Positions 10,774 through 20,628 of a stretch of 64,000 bases of DNA are shown here, in pieces. Every line of letters begins with the position of its first letter. Position 1 is the first letter of the stretch. Made by a program: the position numbers and the translations under genes. Source of the stretch: Rahnella bonaserana (GTDB lineage: Bacteria; Pseudomonadota; Gammaproteobacteria; Enterobacterales; Enterobacteriaceae). The stretch is from assembly GCF_019049675.1 (NCBI RefSeq), contig NZ_JAFMOW010000057.1:123232-187231 (forward strand). The letters are read 5' to 3'. The notes below the pieces were generated by a model, which saw only the letters and a list, made by a program, of their open reading frames with translations, searched no databases and was not told the origin of the DNA.

Positions 10774-10824
10774 TCGTTCCTTTTTTTGCGTCATCCTGGT
10801 CAGTTATTAAATCTGTGTCTGTCG

Positions 10825-10854
10825 CGGCCAGCTTCGTTGCTGGCCGTTTTTTTT
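10825..10854 (+). terminator. Rho-independent terminator after the DoxX gene
   Basis: The hairpin CGGCCAGC-TTCGTT-GCTGGCCG is followed by eight T's. Confidence 0.9.
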
Positions 10855-11058
10855 GGATTTTTCCCCCTTGGTTTGATCTTCTTTACTCCACCGATTTTCT
10901 TAAACCTGTATATTCGTTCTTCTTGTTACAGTTCATTAACATCATTGAAGTGAATGATAATTAGGCGCATAATTATCAAGCCAATTGATTGTTACTTGTG
11001 CTCTGCCTTGTTTCGTCTGTCATTCCAGAGCGAACCTGACCTCTTTTTTCGGTATTTT

Positions 11059-12297
11059 ATGACTCCGGCACCTGAACCTGAAATCGCACCAGATCCTATA
11101 AACTGGAAACGTAATCTGTATGTCGCCTGGATTGGCTGCTTCCTGACCGGTGCCGCATTCAGCCTGATCATGCCGTTCCTGCCCCTGTATATAGAAACCC
11201 TCGGTGTGACCGGCCATGAGTCCCTGAATATGTGGTCGGGGCTAGTTTTTAGTATTACCTTCCTGTTCTCCGCTATCGCTTCACCTTTCTGGGGCGGACT
11301 CGCTGACCGTAAAGGTCGAAAGATCATGCTGCTGCGTTCCGCGCTGGGCATGGCCATTGTCATGGCGCTGATGGGCTTCGCACAAAATATCTGGCAATTT
11401 CTGATCCTGCGCGCGCTCCTCGGGCTTCTTGGCGGATTCGTCCCTAATGCCAATGCGCTGATCGCCACCCAAATTCCGCGCAATAAAAGCGGCTGGGCGC
11501 TGGGCACGTTGTCAACCGGTGCTGTCAGCGGCGCACTGATCGGCCCGCTGGTCGGGGGATTGCTCGCCGACAGTTACGGTTTACGTCCTGTATTCTTCAT
11601 TACCGCCTGCGTGTTATTCCTGTGTTTTCTGATGACGCTGTATTTCATCCGCGAGCAGTTCGTGCCAGTGAACAAAAAAGACATGCTCAACCGTAAGCAA
11701 GTTTTCGCTTCGCTGAAAAATCCCAAGCTGGTGTTATGTCTGTTCGTCACTACGTTGATCATTCAGATTGCGACCGGTTCAATTGCGCCGATACTGACGT
11801 TGTATGTCCGTGAACTGGCGGGTAATACGCAGAACCTGGCGTTTATCAGCGGGATGATTGCCTCAGTGCCAGGTGTTGCTGCGTTGATGAGTGCGCCCCG
11901 TTTGGGCAAACTTGGCGACCGGATTGGACCGGAGCGCATTCTGGTGGCGATGCTGGCGCTGTCAGTGTTCCTCCTGATCCCCATGGCTTTTGTCCAGACG
12001 CCGTTACAACTGGGTATTTTGCGCTTTCTGCTGGGGGCCTGTGATGGCGCACTGCTTCCCGCCGTGCAGACGTTACTGATTTATAACTGCACCAATCAGG
12101 TTGCCGGACGCGTATTCAGCTACAACCAGTCTTTCCGCGATGTGGGGAATGTCACCGGTCCGTTATTGGGAGCCGCGGTCTCCGCCAGTTACGGCTTTCG
12201 TACGGTATTTTTCGTCACGGCGATGGTCGTGCTGTTTAATGCGGGATATTCGTACTGGTGTCTGCAACGCCGGCCTAAACAGGCGATGGCAGACTAG
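11059..12297 (+). CDS. mdtG: MFS multidrug efflux transporter MdtG
   Basis: This is a 412-residue, 12-helix proton antiporter of the DHA1 family. Blocks such as [39 protein letters not shown] and [17 protein letters not shown] resemble E. coli MdtG (408 aa), which confers fosfomycin and deoxycholate tolerance. The start at 11059 gives the E. coli-like N-terminus; the frame is open back to 10954 but that extension (MIIRRIII...) is unlike the family. No good Shine-Dalgarno precedes 11059. In E. coli mdtG belongs to the MarA/SoxS/Rob regulon; no such box was confirmed here. Confidence 0.93.
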   Translation: MTPAPEPEIAPDPINWKRNLYVAWIGCFLTGAAFSLIMPFLPLYIETLGVTGHESLNMWSGLVFSITFLFSAIASPFWGGLADRKGRKIMLLRSALGMAIVMALMGFAQNIWQFLILRALLGLLGGFVPNANALIATQIPRNKSGWALGTLSTGAVSGALIGPLVGGLLADSYGLRPVFFITACVLFLCFLMTLYFIREQFVPVNKKDMLNRKQVFASLKNPKLVLCLFVTTLIIQIATGSIAPILTLYVRELAGNTQNLAFISGMIASVPGVAALMSAPRLGKLGDRIGPERILVAMLALSVFLLIPMAFVQTPLQLGILRFLLGACDGALLPAVQTLLIYNCTNQVAGRVFSYNQSFRDVGNVTGPLLGAAVSASYGFRTVFFVTAMVVLFNAGYSYWCLQRRPKQAMAD

Positions 12298-12337
12298 TGC
12301 CTGACAGGCGTCGCAGGAGTTATTCTGATGCTTGCCT

Positions 12338-12736
12338 CTAGACGGTCCAGTCACGCAGAGCCAGAACCACGCGATAACCATCAATATCCTCAAAGGTTTT
12401 ACCACATTCATCCCAGTAGGGATTAAACGAAGGCACGGCGATAAAGCCCGCTTTTGACATCAGCTCGCACTGCCTCTGCCACTCCCCGTTATCCGGGATA
12501 TAGAACACCAGGAGGTTGTCCGGTGTCGGCGCCCGTCCTGCCGATGTACCGTGGTGATGCGTGAATTCAAGGTGGTAATGGTGATGCGGATGCCCCACCA
12601 GCACGCCGTCAAATCCCTGATGATCGCTAAAATTCCCGATCACCCCGAAACCCAGCCCCTCACAATACATCCGCACTAACGGCTCAAGATTATCCGTCGG
12701 ACGCGCCACCCGCAGAACTGCCTGTCGTGAAACCAT
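12338..12736 (-). CDS. VOC (glyoxalase/bleomycin-resistance fold) family protein
   Basis: This is a 132-residue single VOC-domain protein: SRQAVLRVARPTDNLEPLVRMY at the N-terminus, a histidine-rich central strand (GHPHHHYHLEFTHHH) likely to carry metal ligands, and DIDGYRVVLALRDW at the end. VOC proteins range from glyoxalases to ring-cleavage enzymes and antibiotic-binding proteins, so the function is open. The chosen ATG has GAGGG five bases upstream; a GTG at 12742 is in frame. It is inserted between mdtG and msyB on the opposite strand to both, unlike the arrangement remembered for E. coli. Confidence 0.82.
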   Translation of the reverse strand: MVSRQAVLRVARPTDNLEPLVRMYCEGLGFGVIGNFSDHQGFDGVLVGHPHHHYHLEFTHHHGTSAGRAPTPDNLLVFYIPDNGEWQRQCELMSKAGFIAVPSFNPYWDECGKTFEDIDGYRVVLALRDWTV

Positions 12737-12950
12737 TTGCACCCTCTTTACTTGTATCTGATGAAAGTCACCGGCAAGAAATTGAGAATAGCAGAAAAAA
12801 ATCCGACTGATTTGGTCTGAAAACTTGCATCCTGTCAGTTATCGACAACAATCATTTAATCAGGTTTTTCACTGTCAGATGGTCGTTACTTGTTCATTAA
12901 TAACGCTATTTGCTACACCCCCTATTTTCCTTTCAACTCAGGAGACAACA

Positions 12951-13358
12951 ATGAGCATGTACGCAACGCTTGAAGAAGCTATTGATGCCGCCCGCGAAGA
13001 ATTTCTCGAAGCTGCGCAAGACAGGATCCAGGGCGATGAAGAGCCCGTTCCGGATCAGTTCAACCTGCAAAAGTACATCATGCAGGATGGCGATATCATG
13101 TGGCAGGCAGAATTTCTCACCGGTGAAGGCGAAGCTGTCGACGCACTGACATTCCGCAGCGGTGCGGCAGCGCAGGCTATCTTTGACGAGGACTATGACC
13201 AGATAGAACTTGAAGAAGAGTGGGATGACGAAGCCACGTTATATGAATGGGATGAAGGCGAATTCCAGCACGAGCCGCAACTTGATACGGAAGAAGGTGA
13301 AGCCGCAGCGGAAGAATGGGATGACGAAGACGAGTATCCTGGCCGCGATATCGATTAA
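12951..13358 (+). CDS. msyB: Acidic protein MsyB
   Basis: This is a 135-residue highly acidic protein with an N-terminus (MSMYATLEEAIDAAREEF) almost identical to E. coli MsyB. The conserved core is FN-QKYIMQDGDIMWQAEF and the C-terminus is YEWDEGEFQHEP followed by runs of Glu/Asp. E. coli MsyB was found as a multicopy suppressor of secretion defects (secY, secA mutants) and its molecular role is still vague. The start at 12951 has GGAG 7 bases upstream. Position between mdtG and yceK/opgH is conserved with E. coli. Confidence 0.92.
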   Translation: MSMYATLEEAIDAAREEFLEAAQDRIQGDEEPVPDQFNLQKYIMQDGDIMWQAEFLTGEGEAVDALTFRSGAAAQAIFDEDYDQIELEEEWDDEATLYEWDEGEFQHEPQLDTEEGEAAAEEWDDEDEYPGRDID

Positions 13359-13374
13359 GGGCACGGATTAAGAC

Positions 13375-13620
13375 TCATTCATAAGGCCCGTGGCGTGCAT
13401 CAATCGGCAACATAAAGGTGTCGACAATCATTGATAAAGGGACGTCAATGACGGTGACGTAGCGCCACGGGCTGTCACGTAAATCCCACTGCACACCGGG
13501 ATAATACTGGTTGCCGTGTCCCTGCCCCGGAACAGTACGGCTGATGATACTGCCGCAACCGGCAAGCAGAATGGTCAGTAACGCCAGCACAAATCCACGA
13601 AAAACAACCCGAGTAATCAC
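13375..13620 (-). CDS. yceK: YceK-like lipoprotein
   Basis: This is an 81-residue predicted lipoprotein. A hydrophobic leader (FVLALLTILLAGC) ends in the lipobox with Cys22, and the mature domain contains YPGVQWD, VIDVPLSMIVDTFMLPIDA, typical of the DUF1375/YceK family. The function is unknown. It lies downstream of opgH on the same strand, but a strong hairpin at 13771-13808 separates them, so expression is probably independent of opgGH. It converges with msyB; 16 bases lie between the two stops. Confidence 0.87.
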   Translation of the reverse strand: MITRVVFRGFVLALLTILLAGCGSIISRTVPGQGHGNQYYPGVQWDLRDSPWRYVTVIDVPLSMIVDTFMLPIDARHGPYE

Positions 13621-13770
13621 TCACACAACCTGTCGAATCAAATTAAAAGAAGCACGCTCTTCAGCGCAAAATTGCGCTGTCAGCTTAGCACGCGTGTGCT
13701 TCCTGCAATGTTAAGGGGAGGTAAAATTTACAGCGGAAACCGCTAAAGATTACCTGTCTTCGCACCTAAA

Positions 13771-13808
13771 GAAAACGGGCAGTATGTTCACACATACTGC
13801 CCGTTTTT
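13771..13808. terminator. Terminator after opgH
   Basis: CGGGCAGTATG-TTCACA-CATACTGCCCG is a perfect 11-bp stem, with A-rich sequence on its left (T-run on the reverse strand) and TTTTT on its right. It ends opgH transcription (leftward) and could work in both directions. Confidence 0.9.
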
Positions 13809-13824
13809 AGCCCTGCACTGTCAG

Positions 13825-16407
13825 TCAGGCGGGTTTTACTTCCAGCGTCTGCGTAACAGGGAATGCCTGGACATTACGCGGCAGCTGATTGTAGTAAGCG
13901 CCCCATGCCTGGTGATCCGGTTGCGTCCACACCGCTGAGTGTAAACGTGCCATCAGCACCGGATCGCTCAGCAGAATCAGACGATCCGCTTTACCCAGAT
14001 CCTTAGGACCGGTTTTCAGCGCATGATCCAGATGAGCACGACGTCCGTTTTCTACTGCATCACGCAGCAGATGGCGGGAAGTGGCCATCGCCGTTGCCAG
14101 TGCATTGAAGCCCGGATCAAATACCGCGTGCATGAAGCCATTTTGCAGCTTACGTTCACGGTTAAGCGTCAGGTATTCTTCAGTCGCCACCAGTTCACGC
14201 GGAGGATTGTACTCTTCCGGGATCAGGAACAGCTTGGCTCTTTTACTCTTAATCCCAAGCGTTGCCCGGCTCGACAGCACCGAAACAATTGGCGAGAGGA
14301 TCAGAGAGAAGACGATTGGCGCCAGCCACCACAGGAAACGCAAGTCCAGCCACGCCATACCGGCCGCCCAGACAGCACCCAGCAACAACTGAGATCCGTG
14401 ACGTTTAAAGGCTTCGCCCCATGGCGTGTCATCATCATCACGCTGCGGTGAGTTCCAGACTACTTCCCATCCCAGGAACGCGCTGACCACGAAAACGGTG
14501 TGGAACAGCATACGTACCGGCGCAAGCAGTACCGAGAACAACATCTCAAGGAACATCGAAACCAGCAGGCGGAATGCACCGCCAAACTCTTTCGCGCCCT
14601 TCGCCCAAATCAGCACGATACTCAGCAGCTTCGGCAGGAACAGCAAGACCATGGTGGTCGAGAACAAGGCTATTGCCAGCTCAGGACGCCACTGCGGCCA
14701 CACCGGGAATAACTGGCGTGGTTGCAGGAAGTATTGCGGTTCCATCAGCGTATGAACGACCTGCAATGCCGTAGACAATGCAAGGAACGTAAACCACAAC
14801 GGAGCAGAAAGATAAGACATTACGCCCGTCAGGAACACCGCACGGTGAACCGGGTGCATCCCTTTAACCAGGAACAGACGGAAGTTCATCAGGTTCCCGT
14901 GACACCAGCGGCGGTCGCGTTTCAGCTCATCCAGCAGGTTTGGCGGTAACTCTTCGTAACTGCCCGGCAGATCATAGGCAATCCACACGCCCCAGCCTGC
15001 ACGGCGCATCAGCGCGGCTTCCACAAAGTCATGAGACATGATGGAACCGGCAAATGAACCTTCGCCCGGCAATGGCGCCAGCGCACAGTGTTCGATGAAC
15101 GGCTTCACGCGGATAATCGCGTTATGGCCCCAGTAGTGAGATTCCCCCAACTGCCAGAAGTGCAAACCGGCAGTGAACAGCGGGCCGTAAACACGGGTTG
15201 CAAACTGCTGGCAACGTGCATACAGCGTATCCATGCCTGACGCTTTTGGCGCAGACTGAATAATACCGGCGTTCGGGTTAGCATCCATCAGACGCGCCAG
15301 ACCGGTCAGACATTCACCGCTCATCACGCTGTCGGCATCGAGAATAACCATGTAGGCATATTCCCCGCCCCAGCGACGGCACCAGTCATCAATGTTTCCG
15401 CTTTTACGTTTCACACGGCGACGGCGACGGCGATAGAAGATACGTCCGTGACCTTCAACATCGCGGCACACTTCCATCCAGGCTTTTTGTTCCGCGACGC
15501 AAATATCCGGATCGTAACTGTCGCTCAGTACGTAGATATCAAACTGGTCCAGGTCACCGGTTGCTTTAACGGATTCATACGTTGCACGAAGACCCGCGAA
15601 AACGCGCTCCACGTCTTCGTTACAAATTGGCATGATCAGCGCAGTACGGTTGTTCGGATTCAGCGGCTCATTGCCCTTAGTCGATGCCGTAATGCTGTAT
15701 TTGTCGCGACCAATGAGCAATTGTAAAAAGCCCATCAGTGCGGTCCAAAAACCGGCCGAAACCCAGCAGAACAATATCGCGAACAGCACCAGAATACCGG
15801 TCTGTAAGACATAAGGCAGCAATTGCAGAACCGACTGTTGCCAGTCCTGATTCAACATATCGCTTGGGTCGATGAGCGCCCAGCCCTGATAAGGCAGGAT
15901 GGTTTTCATATACCAGGTGGCGATCGCCGTTTGCACCAGCATCAGGATAAGCAGGATGTAACGACGAACAGAACCCGCATGGCGCCAGCGCTTTTCCGAC
16001 TCAGGCATTTCTGAGGCACGATGGCGGGAAGCCGCACTGCGCCCCATCAGGTTATCCCAGAAACGACCGACCGGGTTGGTGCGCCAGACATCAGGGAACA
16101 TGCTGGAGCGTTTAACCGGTGGCATTGCGCTGGCGATGGTACGGCCTTCGTTATCGACTTCGTCCAGAGAACCCTTCTCCCGGGCGTCTGGCCAGCTTGC
16201 GCTGACGCGTGCTTTGACTGACACCAAAGGGGCATCAGGATCCGCAGCATCAACGATGGCCGACACATCACCGCCTAAGCGGTGATGGACGGTTGCAAAA
16301 GCCTGCTCTTCAGCAACGGGAAGCTGCTGAGTGAGCGCCGCTTTCTGTTCATCAGTAAGCGGCAAAGCTTCTACATAATCTTGAGTAGAGTGCGTTGACT
16401 TATTCAT
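13825..16407 (-). CDS. opgH: Glucan biosynthesis glucosyltransferase OpgH (MdoH)
   Basis: This 860-residue inner-membrane enzyme is a family-2 glycosyltransferase that polymerises UDP-glucose into the beta-1,2-glucan backbone of osmoregulated periplasmic glucans and passes it to the periplasm. Visible: a disordered N-terminus, two membrane helices ([31 protein letters not shown]), the cytoplasmic catalytic domain with [21 protein letters not shown], and the [17 protein letters not shown] (RW) motif, then further helices. E. coli OpgH also slows FtsZ assembly in rich medium. The chosen ATG at 16407 overlaps the opgG stop by 8 bases, which implies translational coupling. Confidence 0.96.
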   Translation of the reverse strand: MNKSTHSTQDYVEALPLTDEQKAALTQQLPVAEEQAFATVHHRLGGDVSAIVDAADPDAPLVSVKARVSASWPDAREKGSLDEVDNEGRTIASAMPPVKRSSMFPDVWRTNPVGRFWDNLMGRSAASRHRASEMPESEKRWRHAGSVRRYILLILMLVQTAIATWYMKTILPYQGWALIDPSDMLNQDWQQSVLQLLPYVLQTGILVLFAILFCWVSAGFWTALMGFLQLLIGRDKYSITASTKGNEPLNPNNRTALIMPICNEDVERVFAGLRATYESVKATGDLDQFDIYVLSDSYDPDICVAEQKAWMEVCRDVEGHGRIFYRRRRRRVKRKSGNIDDWCRRWGGEYAYMVILDADSVMSGECLTGLARLMDANPNAGIIQSAPKASGMDTLYARCQQFATRVYGPLFTAGLHFWQLGESHYWGHNAIIRVKPFIEHCALAPLPGEGSFAGSIMSHDFVEAALMRRAGWGVWIAYDLPGSYEELPPNLLDELKRDRRWCHGNLMNFRLFLVKGMHPVHRAVFLTGVMSYLSAPLWFTFLALSTALQVVHTLMEPQYFLQPRQLFPVWPQWRPELAIALFSTTMVLLFLPKLLSIVLIWAKGAKEFGGAFRLLVSMFLEMLFSVLLAPVRMLFHTVFVVSAFLGWEVVWNSPQRDDDDTPWGEAFKRHGSQLLLGAVWAAGMAWLDLRFLWWLAPIVFSLILSPIVSVLSSRATLGIKSKRAKLFLIPEEYNPPRELVATEEYLTLNRERKLQNGFMHAVFDPGFNALATAMATSRHLLRDAVENGRRAHLDHALKTGPKDLGKADRLILLSDPVLMARLHSAVWTQPDHQAWGAYYNQLPRNVQAFPVTQTLEVKPA

Positions 16408-17935
16408 TTGCAGGCAGCTGATAGCTCCAGGTTTCACTCAGAGTTTTGTCGCCATTGGCCAGAGAAGCGCGCATTTCAATCGCTTTCTTCGGATCCTTCA
16501 CTTTCAGACGCAGGGTCAGACGCCAGCCTTTAGTGACAGGATTATAGCGGACGGAGTTTTCAACCAGATCACCGTTGTCACCAACGCTGACCTGAGACGC
16601 CACCGGAGTGTCGCTCTTCAGTGCTTTCAGATTTGGACCGACGAAATCAATCAGGAAAGCAACACTGCCATCTGGCTCACGGATCAGGTTCGACTGTTTC
16701 ACATCACCGGTAGAACGCATTGTCCGTTCAACCCACGCCAGATCAGGAGAATGTAACTTCTCCTCTTCACGGGTGAAGTGTAAACGATAGTTCAGACTCA
16801 GCGGTTTGCCTGCATCCGGCAATTGATCCGGTGTCCAGAACGCAACGATGTTGTCATTGGTTTCATCAGCCGTCGGAATTTCGACCAGCTCAACTTTACC
16901 TTTGCCCCAGTCGCCTTTGGTCTCAACCCAACCGCTCGGACGCAAGTCGTAACGATCGTCCAAATCTTCGAAGTTGGAGAAGCTGCGACCCCGTTGCAGC
17001 AGGCCAAAACCTTTCGGGTTTTCCATTGAGAACTGGCTGACCGCAAGGTGTTTCGGATTGTTCAGCGGACGCCAGATCCATTCACCGTTACCGGCATGAA
17101 TCGACAGACCGTTGGAATCATGCAGCGCCGGACGATAGTTCAGTACCGGTGAAGGCTGATTTGCGCCAAACAGGAACATGCTGGTTAATGGTGCCACACC
17201 CAGCTTGCCCACTTTGTCGCGCAGATAAACCTGAGACTGCACATCCACCGTCGCTTCTTTGCCAGGGTAAACGTCCAGACGGTAAGCACCGGTTGCACGT
17301 GGAGAATCCAGCAACGCATAAATGACTAAATGTTTTTCATCCGGGTTTGGACGCTCGATCCAGAACTCGCGGAAACGCGGGAATTCTTCGCCGGAAGCCA
17401 GTGCCGTGTCGATTGCCAGACCACGTGCAGACAAGCCATAAACCTGACCTTTACCGATGACGCGGAAGTAGCTGGCACCCAGCACACTCATAATTTCATC
17501 ATCTTTGTCGGCTTTATTGATCGGGTAAAGCACTTTGAAGCCGGCAAAGCCGAGGTTTTTCACTGAGTCAGCGTCATGTTTGACGTTGCCAAAGTTGAAG
17601 TAGTCCGGGCTGTATTTGATTTCTTTAACTGAGTTCGCCGTCACTTCGTTGATTTTAACCGGCGTGTCGAAGTACATACCCTGATGATAAAACTCAAGCT
17701 TGAAAGGCGTATTCAGGTTTTTCCAGTACGCTTTATCATGATTGAATTGAATTTGTTGGTAATCTGCGAATTTGAGATCGCGGAACTGAGACGGAAGATT
17801 GCTTTTCGGCGCTTCGTAACCTTTATCGGCTAATGCCTTCGCTTGTTTGGCAACATCATCTATAGAAAAAGCCCAGGCAGATGAGGTGAACATGGTCATC
17901 AACACTGCGGCACTTAGCAAACGGACTTTGATCAT
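16400..17935 (-). CDS. opgG: Glucan biosynthesis protein OpgG (MdoG)
   Basis: This is a 511-residue periplasmic protein, the same length as the E. coli protein. The signal peptide [19 protein letters not shown] is followed by [19 protein letters not shown]. It acts with OpgH in making branched periplasmic glucans; conserved blocks include [33 protein letters not shown] and [11 protein letters not shown]. The start at 17935 has AGGG at good spacing; the frame is open 11 codons further upstream. It is the first gene of the opgG-opgH operon, with divergent opgC 330 bases away, the standard enteric arrangement. Confidence 0.96.
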   Translation of the reverse strand: MIKVRLLSAAVLMTMFTSSAWAFSIDDVAKQAKALADKGYEAPKSNLPSQFRDLKFADYQQIQFNHDKAYWKNLNTPFKLEFYHQGMYFDTPVKINEVTANSVKEIKYSPDYFNFGNVKHDADSVKNLGFAGFKVLYPINKADKDDEIMSVLGASYFRVIGKGQVYGLSARGLAIDTALASGEEFPRFREFWIERPNPDEKHLVIYALLDSPRATGAYRLDVYPGKEATVDVQSQVYLRDKVGKLGVAPLTSMFLFGANQPSPVLNYRPALHDSNGLSIHAGNGEWIWRPLNNPKHLAVSQFSMENPKGFGLLQRGRSFSNFEDLDDRYDLRPSGWVETKGDWGKGKVELVEIPTADETNDNIVAFWTPDQLPDAGKPLSLNYRLHFTREEEKLHSPDLAWVERTMRSTGDVKQSNLIREPDGSVAFLIDFVGPNLKALKSDTPVASQVSVGDNGDLVENSVRYNPVTKGWRLTLRLKVKDPKKAIEMRASLANGDKTLSETWSYQLPANE

Positions 17936-18268
17936 ACGTGACCCTATGGAAAAATTTTTATCCGACACCTTGTCTCCTTTTACGCGCGCTTAACTCGTTA
18001 ACTGTAACTATTTTAAGGGAAGTGTCAGGTTTCCGACAACTTGAGCAGTCGATGGTTCAGCCATTGATGAACCGTTTAAGCGCAACAGGATACAAGGATA
18101 TCAATTCGTTGAAACTCCGGCTATGGAAACTTGTCCTATAACAAAGCATGTTTTAAGGTTAGAAACTAAACTAATGTCAACGAAGGTCATTTTTGCTTAC
18201 TGGTAAAATTAGGCCTAAAGACAAATCACGCTCTAAAATTAGGATGAGCTCTCTACCACGGATACGTA
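17936..18268. promoter_or_regulatory. Divergent opgGH / opgC control region
   Basis: 333 bases with no gene must drive opgGH leftward and opgC rightward. opgGH is osmotically controlled in enterics (high at low osmolarity). I see AT-rich stretches but no operator I can name. Confidence 0.5.
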
Positions 18269-19453
18269 ATGAAAGAACAGAAACCACAACGTGAGTTCTT
18301 CTTAGACTCCATCCGCGCATATTTGATGCTGCTGGGTATTCCTTTCCATATATCATTGATTTACTCCAGTCATATCTGGGCGGTAAACAGTGCAATACCC
18401 TCTGACGGCCTGACAATATTCAATGATGTCATACACGCATTCCGGATGCAGGTGTTCTTTGTCATCTCCGGGTATTTTTCTTATATGCTGTATGAGCGCT
18501 ACAATCCCCAGCAATGGCTGAAGGTGCGCCTGGAGCGCGTTGCCATCCCGCTGGCGGCGGCCTTCCCGCTCATCACCCTTCCTCAGCTCTATTTCCTGAT
18601 GAAATTTACTGATAAGTTCTCCGGCTGGAACAACATGGGTTTTTATCAGAAAATTAATGCCACCGTCTGGGAACTGGTCTCCCATTTATGGTTCCTTTTA
18701 ACGCTGGTTATTCTTACCAGTATTTGTTTTTACCTCTTCAAATATATTAAAGAAATTAAGAGTAGTCGTATTCAAATTATTAAAAGCCGGACAAACAGCT
18801 TAGGAAAACTCTCAATTATATTTTTGTTTATCGGTTTAATTTACGCGGCATTTAACAGAAGCCTGTATCTTTTTGCGCCTGAGCTACTTTCAAACGGTGC
18901 GTTTAATTTCATCGTTATGCAGACGTTGTTTTATCTGCCATTTTTCGTCATCGGCGCGTTTGCTTATAAATTCTCCTGGCTGAAAGAGTTGTTCCTGAAA
19001 CCTTCGGCAACGGCGGGTGTAGTCAGCATCTTCCTGTTCGTGGCTTACATGTTCAATCAGCATGTGAATACCCCGCAGCTTTATTCGATGGAGATTGATG
19101 CCATCATCACTACCCTGCTGGGCATCCTGATGGTTAACGTGGTGTTCTCGTTCAGCCATTACCTGCTAAATTTCCAGGCACCGTGGATAACCTATCTGGT
19201 GAATTCATCGCTGTTTATCTACCTGATCCACCATCCTTTAACGCTGATTTACGGTGCTTTTATTACGCCGAAGATTCAAAGCGACTGGCTGGGCTTCCTG
19301 TTGGGACTGGTGTTTGTGTTCGGTATCGCGTTCTTCCTGTATGAGGTTCACAAACGCATCCCGATCCTGCGTTTCCTGTTCTCAGGTAAACCGCAGCATC
19401 CGGTAAAGAAAAACGCTTCTGAGCCGACGCCTCCCCAAAATCAGGCATCCTGA
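18269..19453 (+). CDS. opgC: Glucans biosynthesis protein OpgC (succinyl transfer)
   Basis: This 394-residue polytopic membrane protein of the acyltransferase-3 family adds succinyl groups to periplasmic glucans. The N-terminus REFFLDSIRAYLMLLGIPFH carries the family histidine, followed by VFFVISGYFSYML and about ten hydrophobic segments, including FIYLIHHPLTLIYGAF near the end. Similarity to E. coli MdoC/OpgC runs along the full length. It is divergent from opgGH. The C-terminal 20 residues (Pro/Lys-rich) are variable. A bidirectional terminator follows. Confidence 0.94.
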   Translation: MKEQKPQREFFLDSIRAYLMLLGIPFHISLIYSSHIWAVNSAIPSDGLTIFNDVIHAFRMQVFFVISGYFSYMLYERYNPQQWLKVRLERVAIPLAAAFPLITLPQLYFLMKFTDKFSGWNNMGFYQKINATVWELVSHLWFLLTLVILTSICFYLFKYIKEIKSSRIQIIKSRTNSLGKLSIIFLFIGLIYAAFNRSLYLFAPELLSNGAFNFIVMQTLFYLPFFVIGAFAYKFSWLKELFLKPSATAGVVSIFLFVAYMFNQHVNTPQLYSMEIDAIITTLLGILMVNVVFSFSHYLLNFQAPWITYLVNSSLFIYLIHHPLTLIYGAFITPKIQSDWLGFLLGLVFVFGIAFFLYEVHKRIPILRFLFSGKPQHPVKKNASEPTPPQNQAS

Positions 19454-19484
19454 TCACTCTGCGGACAGATTTGCGGACACAAAG

Positions 19485-19519
19485 AAAAGGCGGCCCTGCT
19501 GATGCAGCGCCGCCTTTTT
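19485..19519. terminator. Bidirectional terminator between opgC and the emrA-like gene
   Basis: AAAAGGCGGC ... GCCGCCTTTTT with a 14-base loop; A- and T-runs on both sides separate two converging genes. Confidence 0.9.
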
Positions 19520-19540
19520 AATTCCTGAGCCGGCGCTTTA

Positions 19541-20572
19541 TCAGCGCCCTGTCTGAATCGACGGGATCACAGACATCCCCACTTTCAGACGACAGGCATC
19601 AGGCTGATGCGCATCCAGCACAATTTTCACTGCCAGACGCTGGACAACTTTAGTGTAATTTCCTGTCGCGTTATCAGGTGAAATCGGTGAAAACGTCACG
19701 CCGGTTGCCGGCGAGATACTGTCCACTTTGCCTTTCAGCACCACGCCCGGCAGCGCATCGACTTTAATTTCTACCGGCAGCCCGGTATGCACATCACCCA
19801 ATTGAGTTTCCAGATAGTTCGCCACAATATACGCGTCCTTCAGCGGCACAATCGCCAGAACGCGAGTACCCTCGCTAACATATCCGCCAACACGCAACGA
19901 ACGCTGGCCGACCACGCCGTCCACCGGTGCGGTAATTTCAGTATAAGAAAGATTCAGTTTGGCCTGCGCAAGCGCCGTAGCCGCTGAATCGATTCCAGCT
20001 TTAGCCTGCGCCTGCTCTGCTTTCAGGACATCCACCTGCTTTTCAGCGCCCAGTGCCGCGGCTATATCACTTTGCTGCGAAGCCAGTTTTGCACGTAAAT
20101 TGGCATCAGATTCATCACGTGCATCCGCGGTACCAGACCCATTTTGCAGCAGTCGTTTGTAGCGATCCGCGCTCTGGCGCGCATAAGCAATGCTTGCGGC
20201 ATCTGAATTCACCAGTGCCTGCGCCTGCAAAATAGTTTGCTGTTGCTTAGCCAGTTGTGCGGTAAGGCTGAGCATCTGCGCATTGGCTGTTTCCAGATTA
20301 GCTTCAGCAGTCAGCACCGCGTTGCGGTAATCCCGGTCGTCTATTTTTGCCAGCACATCGCCCGCTTTCACGCTCTGGTTGTCCTGCACATAAACCTCAG
20401 CGACAGTGCCGGAAATCCGCGGAGCAACCAGCGTGGAATCCGCAGAAACAAAGGCATCATCGGTGACAGGCCGCGAGTTTCCGCTGAGGATCCAGAAAGC
20501 GATGACCGCCAGAGATATCACCACCACAGCGGCAACCAGCCAGCTCAGGCGGACGGATGAGGTTTTAGTCAT
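19541..20572 (-). CDS. HlyD/EmrA family efflux adaptor
   Basis: This is a 343-residue membrane fusion protein with a single N-terminal membrane anchor (about 10-30), the EmrA-type motif VTDDAFVSADSTLVAPRISG, biotinyl-lipoyl half-motifs (DNQSVKAGDVLAKIDDRDY; SYTEITAPVDGVVGQRSL) and a coiled-coil hairpin (about 80-205). It would link the 14-helix MFS pump encoded just upstream on the same strand to TolC. Gene order is pump first, adaptor second, the reverse of classical emrAB; the 56-base gap suggests one operon. Probably controlled by the divergent IclR-type regulator. Confidence 0.9.
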   Translation of the reverse strand: MTKTSSVRLSWLVAAVVVISLAVIAFWILSGNSRPVTDDAFVSADSTLVAPRISGTVAEVYVQDNQSVKAGDVLAKIDDRDYRNAVLTAEANLETANAQMLSLTAQLAKQQQTILQAQALVNSDAASIAYARQSADRYKRLLQNGSGTADARDESDANLRAKLASQQSDIAAALGAEKQVDVLKAEQAQAKAGIDSAATALAQAKLNLSYTEITAPVDGVVGQRSLRVGGYVSEGTRVLAIVPLKDAYIVANYLETQLGDVHTGLPVEIKVDALPGVVLKGKVDSISPATGVTFSPISPDNATGNYTKVVQRLAVKIVLDAHQPDACRLKVGMSVIPSIQTGR

Positions 20573-20628
20573 GATTCTTTTCTCTCGTTTTTTTTATAGT
20601 AAATTCAAATAGTCAGGTGATGCTGCTT

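Noticed and set aside
10992..11507. 171-residue reverse frame opposite mdtG
   Set aside because: Antisense of a well-conserved transporter; no start signal and no family resemblance.
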